A stretch of DNA of 64,000 nt from Desulfitobacterium_A nosdiversum. Its GTDB lineage: Bacteria > Bacillota > Desulfitobacteriia > Desulfitobacteriales > Desulfitobacteriaceae. Location: the NCBI RefSeq assembly GCF_049860565.1, contig NZ_CP172056.1, forward strand, positions 2,232,001 through 2,296,000, in the 5' to 3' direction. Below, piece by piece: positions 60,687 to 64,000 of this stretch (the first letter of the stretch is position 1; every line of letters begins with the position of its first letter). The translations under genes were made by a program, and so were the position numbers. Under the pieces are notes generated by a model. The model saw only the letters and a program-made list of their open reading frames with translations. It made no database searches and was not told the origin of the DNA.

Positions 60687-62306
60687 TTCTTTCCATTCAT
60701 TTACATAGGTTTCTAAAACATGGTGCAAAGCTGTACCGATTTTTGAATAATCCGCATTCGCTAAGTTTGCAAGGGATATACGAATGGACCATTCGGGGCC
60801 CTGGAAGCCGCTTCCGTTTAAGAGAACAATTGCAGACTCCTCTGCCAGCCGAATTAAGATATCGACTGGCTTATAATTATCCTTAAGGTATTGGGCAAAG
60901 GGTTGACCGTAAAAATGATAGGCCCATTCAAGAAGATCGAATTCCGTATAATAAGCAGCATCCAGAGGATCTTCATGGAGATCGAGTCCAAGACTATCAA
61001 ATAATAGCTTTTGACGGTGCCGGCAAATTTCCTGGGTCAATTCTTTATAGTTGTTTTGTGTATCAATTAAAGCAAAGAGGGAAAAGAAAGCCATTTGGAC
61101 TTGCTGGGGTGTTGATAAGCCTGCTGTGTGATTTAAGGCAACCTGACGGCTGTCGGCTACAATCCGATTGATAAAACGGATTTCTTCGGGATGGGTTGAA
61201 AGGGCCTCATAGCGTTTTTTTAGCTCGTTTTTAAGGTCATTAGGCAGGGCTTTAAGTAAGCAATCATAGACATTTTCATGGTGTAAGGTTATCACTCCGA
61301 GCCGCCAGCCGGTGACTCCAAAGTATTTAGAAAAAGAGTAAACGCCGAGGGTATTAAAAGGAAGCTCGCTTGCTATTGAACGAAAATTATCGACAAAAGT
61401 ACCATAAACATCATCCGTAATAATCATGAGATTGGGTTTGTTTTTCTCCACAATAGAATGGATCTGTTCAATGGCTTCAGGTCTTAAGGCAACGGAAGGA
61501 GGATTGCTGGGATTAACAATGAACAGCGCTTTAATGGAAGGATCTTTGAGCTTCTCAATTTCAAATGCGGGGTATTGCCAAGTATGTGTTCCGTCCTGAG
61601 TCTTTTCCGAGGCATTAATCTGGACCAGCTTAAAGTTATAACGAGGTAAGAGGGGTATTTCGAGATAAGGGGTAAAAACAGGGACCATAACGGCAATCGT
61701 GTCTTCTAGACCTAGTAAATTGTTAGCAATCAAGGAGTCAAAGATATAGCACATAGCAGCCGTTGCGCCTTCGACGGCAAATATATCATAGTTTGCTGTC
61801 TTTGGATCCTGCCCATAAAGTTCCTGAACAAGATAATCGTGAACTACTTGCTCAATATGCGTGAGCATACGGTCGGGAACAGGATAATTATCACCAATGA
61901 TTCCGTCAGCAAGTTCAAATACCCAATCATCTGGATTAAACTCCTTCGTGTAAATTCCATAATCAATAATATTTTTGAGGAGACGGATACCTGGAGCCTC
62001 TGGATGATTTTTAACATAAGTCTGAAAACGTTCAGCTATACCGTCATGCTGAGGCATACCGGCTAAGTCACCGCGATCCCAGATCCTGCGGGTTTCCTCG
62101 ACCGCGAATAAGCCGAAGGTAAAAAAGGCTTCTCGTGGGGTTGCAGCAGTCCAGTTTGGATTTCCTCTTCCTGCATCAAGTAAAGTATGGGTACTCTTTT
62201 TACGTTGATCTGATGCGAGGCTGATGAGTTGATCTTTTAACTCAAAGGGACTGATATGTCCATAGACTCGCTCAATCTCACGGCGAATAACGTTTGATGA
62301 ATTCAT
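60672..62306 (-). CDS. Aspartate 4-decarboxylase (bifunctional with aspartate aminotransferase)
   Basis: A 544-residue PLP enzyme of the AspD family that converts L-aspartate to L-alanine and CO2. The PLP lysine is in SFSKYFGVTGWRLG. GRGNPNW near residue 47, NPSNPPS and ITDDVYGTF are family-typical. In other bacteria it works with the AspT antiporter to make a proton motive force, but no aspT is visible here. The start at 62306 has GGGAG upstream; an in-frame ATG 20 residues earlier is less likely. Confidence 0.9.
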   Translation of the reverse strand: MNSSNVIRREIERVYGHISPFELKDQLISLASDQRKKSTHTLLDAGRGNPNWTAATPREAFFTFGLFAVEETRRIWDRGDLAGMPQHDGIAERFQTYVKNHPEAPGIRLLKNIIDYGIYTKEFNPDDWVFELADGIIGDNYPVPDRMLTHIEQVVHDYLVQELYGQDPKTANYDIFAVEGATAAMCYIFDSLIANNLLGLEDTIAVMVPVFTPYLEIPLLPRYNFKLVQINASEKTQDGTHTWQYPAFEIEKLKDPSIKALFIVNPSNPPSVALRPEAIEQIHSIVEKNKPNLMIITDDVYGTFVDNFRSIASELPFNTLGVYSFSKYFGVTGWRLGVITLHHENVYDCLLKALPNDLKNELKKRYEALSTHPEEIRFINRIVADSRQVALNHTAGLSTPQQVQMAFFSLFALIDTQNNYKELTQEICRHRQKLLFDSLGLDLHEDPLDAAYYTEFDLLEWAYHFYGQPFAQYLKDNYKPVDILIRLAEESAIVLLNGSGFQGPEWSIRISLANLANADYSKIGTALHHVLETYVNEWKESTKT

Positions 62307-62395
62307 ACTATTTGCTCCCATTCTTTTTAAATATAATTTAGTATTTGCATTAAAATTAAGGATCATAAATGCAAATTGAAAAATTATTTAATGAG

Positions 62396-62424
62396 TTGAC
62401 AAAGTAACATAACTTTCTTATAAT
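62396..62424 (+). promoter_or_regulatory. Consensus promoter of tRNA-Leu
   Basis: TTGACA (62396-62401), a 17-base spacer, and TATAAT (62419-62424). Transcription would start only about five bases before the mature tRNA. Confidence 0.9.
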
Positions 62425-62435
62425 ATAGAAAGTTC

Positions 62436-62522
62436 GCGGTCGTGGCGGAACTGGCAGACGCGCTAGGTTCAGGTCCTAGTCCTCGCAAGGGGGTGGAGGT
62501 TCAAGTCCTCTCGACCGCACCA
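62436..62522 (+). tRNA. tRNA-Leu (anticodon CAG)
   Basis: The acceptor stem GCGGTCG pairs with CGACCGC, and the genomic 3' end encodes CCA. The long variable arm (CCTCGCAAGGGGGTGG region) is that of a class II tRNA, and the anticodon loop TTCAGGT gives CAG at 62470-62472, reading CUG leucine codons. It is 87 bases including CCA and is monocistronic. Confidence 0.96.
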
Positions 62523-62577
62523 CTTTTAAATTGAATATACACATGTTTTTAAACGCATACACAAATAGATTACAAAA

Positions 62578-62607
62578 ACCGAGGGTTGTTAGCCTTCGGT
62601 TTTTTTG
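62578..62607 (+). terminator. Terminator after tRNA-Leu
   Basis: ACCGAGGG (62578-62585) pairs with CCTTCGGT (62593-62600) with one G-T pair, followed by seven T residues. Confidence 0.88.
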
Positions 62608-62724
62608 TGAAAACTTCTCGCACTATTATAATTTTGCATATAGATGCATATGAGGTTAGAATAAACCATGAAGGAATATTCTCTATTTTGCAGAAGAAAT
62701 ATAGACGAAGGGAAGGTGCTTAAT

Positions 62725-63012
62725 GTGAATGACAATTTCTTAAATGACTGGCTAAAAATTGTAAACAAAGAACTAACCGAGATTGCGCAAGAAGAAGAAA
62801 GACTTAATTCGGAAATCACCAAAAGCGAATTTAAAATTTCTTTCTATAAAAAGACAGAGCTAAAGAATTTATTTAATAAAGAATTAGAAGAAGAACAAAA
62901 GAAAATCGAAAACGATCAAGCTTTATTGGAAGCATGCAGGCAGGAACATAAAAAATATATTAAACTAAAATCTGTCCTAAAAGAGGCAAGACCCAAAGAA
63001 TATTATATTTAA
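62725..63012 (+). CDS. Hypothetical coiled-coil protein
   Basis: A 95-residue protein, very rich in Glu and Lys, with a continuous predicted coiled coil (VNKELTEIAQEEERL and onward). I do not recognise a family. The GTG at 62725 follows GGAAGG at good spacing; the ORF could begin at 62668. No signal peptide or membrane segment. It ends 254 bases before the acetyltransferase gene; that gap (63013-63265) is AT-rich and shows no clear feature. Confidence 0.6.
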   Translation: MNDNFLNDWLKIVNKELTEIAQEEERLNSEITKSEFKISFYKKTELKNLFNKELEEEQKKIENDQALLEACRQEHKKYIKLKSVLKEARPKEYYI

Positions 63013-63265
63013 ATTTGAAAAACAAAAATAACTGTATCTATATGGTGCGGTTATTTTTAATTTTGAAATTAGCATCTGACTTCTAGAAAAATTTGGGATT
63101 AAAATTAATATTTTGAATGTTTTAATTGAAAAAAGGATTTTTAGCGTAAAAAGCGAAATGAAATTCTTAAAGTTATTTTATGTTTAGCATGTAGGATATT
63201 TTCTTCGGCAAGAGCTCTTTAATTTTTACTTTCTTAAAAATACAGCATAAGAAAGGCGTGGCGTA

Positions 63266-63733
63266 ATGAGTCAGATTTATGAGGTAACTGCTGGTAAACT
63301 TAAGGATGTAGTGGAATTTTTAAAAGAAAACTGGGCGGATTTTTCAAAGCGGCCCACAGCTAAAATAGAAGAAAGGGAACTAACATATTGGAAAGAGGTT
63401 TATCGGAATAAAAGGATCTTTTATTATCGAGGCGGCAGTGAAGAATTAATTTCTGTATTAGTGCTTTCCCAAAATAATGCGGTTGTCAGAATAGAGGTGT
63501 TGGGCGTTAAACCTCAATATAGACATCAAGGTATTGGCGGCCAAATGCTTCAATTTGCAGAGAAGGCCGCTTTGATGTGGTCAGGGGAGGAAATTAACAT
63601 TCTGTTTTCAGGGAGAGAGGAAGTAGCACAGATATTTCCCAGGTTCCATAATTTAGGGTATATATCTCAATGTCCAATAAATCAAAAAGGAACTGTTCTT
63701 TTGGCAAAGAGACTTAAATCTATCGAAAAATAA
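63266..63733 (+). CDS. GNAT-family N-acetyltransferase
   Basis: A 155-residue GCN5-type acetyltransferase. The acetyl-CoA-binding motif GVKPQYRHQGIGGQML near residue 79 matches the R/Q-x-x-G-x-G/A signature. The substrate cannot be told. The start ATG has AAAGGCGTGG upstream. Followed by hairpins at the right edge. Confidence 0.85.
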   Translation: MSQIYEVTAGKLKDVVEFLKENWADFSKRPTAKIEERELTYWKEVYRNKRIFYYRGGSEELISVLVLSQNNAVVRIEVLGVKPQYRHQGIGGQMLQFAEKAALMWSGEEINILFSGREEVAQIFPRFHNLGYISQCPINQKGTVLLAKRLKSIEK

Positions 63734-63782
63734 ATACAATTTTAATTCTTTTTCTAAAAAAGTGTTAATATAAAAAACAAAA

Positions 63783-63849
63783 AAAGTCCAGTGTTTATGC
63801 GTTATTCGCAAACAACACTGGACTTTAGTCCTATGACGAAAAATAGGAC
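63783..63849 (-). terminator. Two adjacent hairpins at the right edge; minus-strand terminator
   Basis: AAAGTCCAGTGTT (63783-63795) pairs perfectly with AACACTGGACTTT (63814-63826), with an inner GCG/CGC pair. On the minus strand it is followed by a run of T residues, so it likely terminates a gene that enters from the right. A second short hairpin GTCCTAT/ATAGGAC (63829-63835, 63843-63849) sits beside it. Bases 63850-64000 show nothing further. Confidence 0.6.
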
Positions 63850-64000
63850 CTAAGGGAAAACATTGCCGCAAAGTAAAATTTTAAAAGGAATTTTGAAATA
63901 ATTTCGCGAAAATTATAAGTTATAAAGAAAGTCGAGATGGAATTGATATAGATTTATTTCCAAATGAAAGGCTTGGTTACAGAAAAAAATGCGGCTGGTT

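Noticed and set aside
1..64000. CRISPR arrays, prophage or toxin-antitoxin modules
   Set aside because: No regularly spaced repeats, phage structural genes or paired small toxin-antitoxin genes were seen.

Overview
The window looks like chromosome from a low/medium-GC, spore-forming, anaerobic Gram-positive of the Desulfosporosinus/Desulfitobacterium type (class Clostridia). This is inferred from gene content, not from a marker gene. Support: an alpha/beta spore protein, spore-coat-like genes, a YtpB/DUF2600 terpene synthase, a clostridial-order Rnf complex, futalosine-type menaquinone genes, the siroheme-dependent (Ahb) route to heme, Tat export, system II cytochrome c maturation, molybdenum oxidoreductases and nickel-pincer cofactor genes.

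Layout. 0-4.4 kb: small zinc-ribbon protein, SASP, a membrane protein, an orphan PocR/PAS histidine kinase and an HD hydrolase. 4.5-14.3 kb: anaerobic respiration island. It holds a sigma-54 activator, a cytoplasmic NarB/NasA-like molybdoenzyme, then behind a near-consensus -24/-12 promoter a Tat-exported NarG-type molybdoenzyme (frameshifted), its four-cluster Fe-S subunit, an NrfD anchor, an HPP-family membrane protein and a UspA protein. 14.4-15.7 kb: an IS3/IS150-type element sitting exactly in the loop of a terminator hairpin. 15.8-18.9 kb: a small orphan gene, a structured RNA-like repeat, rex and a CoA-disulfide reductase/rhodanese. 19-24.3 kb: M23 peptidase, bactofilin, chemoreceptor, HD-GYP, hemerythrin and CheX-like genes. 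24.5-32.7 kb: rseC-rnfCDGEAB (rnfC frameshifted), then apbE, NusG_II, Gx-transporter and EcfT-like genes. 32.9-39.1 kb: speD, then a menaquinone/Tat operon (HepS-like, UbiA, an MqnE-like protein lacking its radical-SAM half, MqnC, TatC, TatA/B, polyprenyl synthase). 39.4-52.3 kb: resB, ccsA, then sirC-hemA-hemC-cobA/hemD-ahbC-[second RNA-like repeat]-hemB-ahbD-ahbAB-hemL and a small diheme cytochrome. 52.4-64 kb: SDH-type protease, TatA, two coat-like genes, YtpB, a second polyprenyl synthase, VanW, CBS, larBC, aspartate 4-decarboxylase, tRNA-Leu(CAG), a coiled-coil protein and a GNAT acetyltransferase.

How it fits together. Heme (Ahb route), menaquinone (futalosine route), c-type cytochrome assembly and Tat export supply cofactors and export for membrane-bound respiratory enzymes such as the 8.7-13.3 kb molybdoenzyme. 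Rnf couples ferredoxin:NAD+ exchange to ion transport, and ApbE attaches its FMN.

The most interesting signals are (1) two diverged copies, at 16.2 and 47.3 kb, of a structured element whose stems differ in sequence but keep pairing, with a conserved core; (2) an MqnE-like protein missing the Fe-S half of its radical-SAM barrel inside an intact operon; (3) the IS in a terminator loop; (4) the sigma-54 promoter and upstream inverted repeat driving the molybdoenzyme operon; and (5) two single-base frameshifts in otherwise intact respiratory genes, which may be sequencing errors. I saw no CRISPR array, phage or toxin-antitoxin module.
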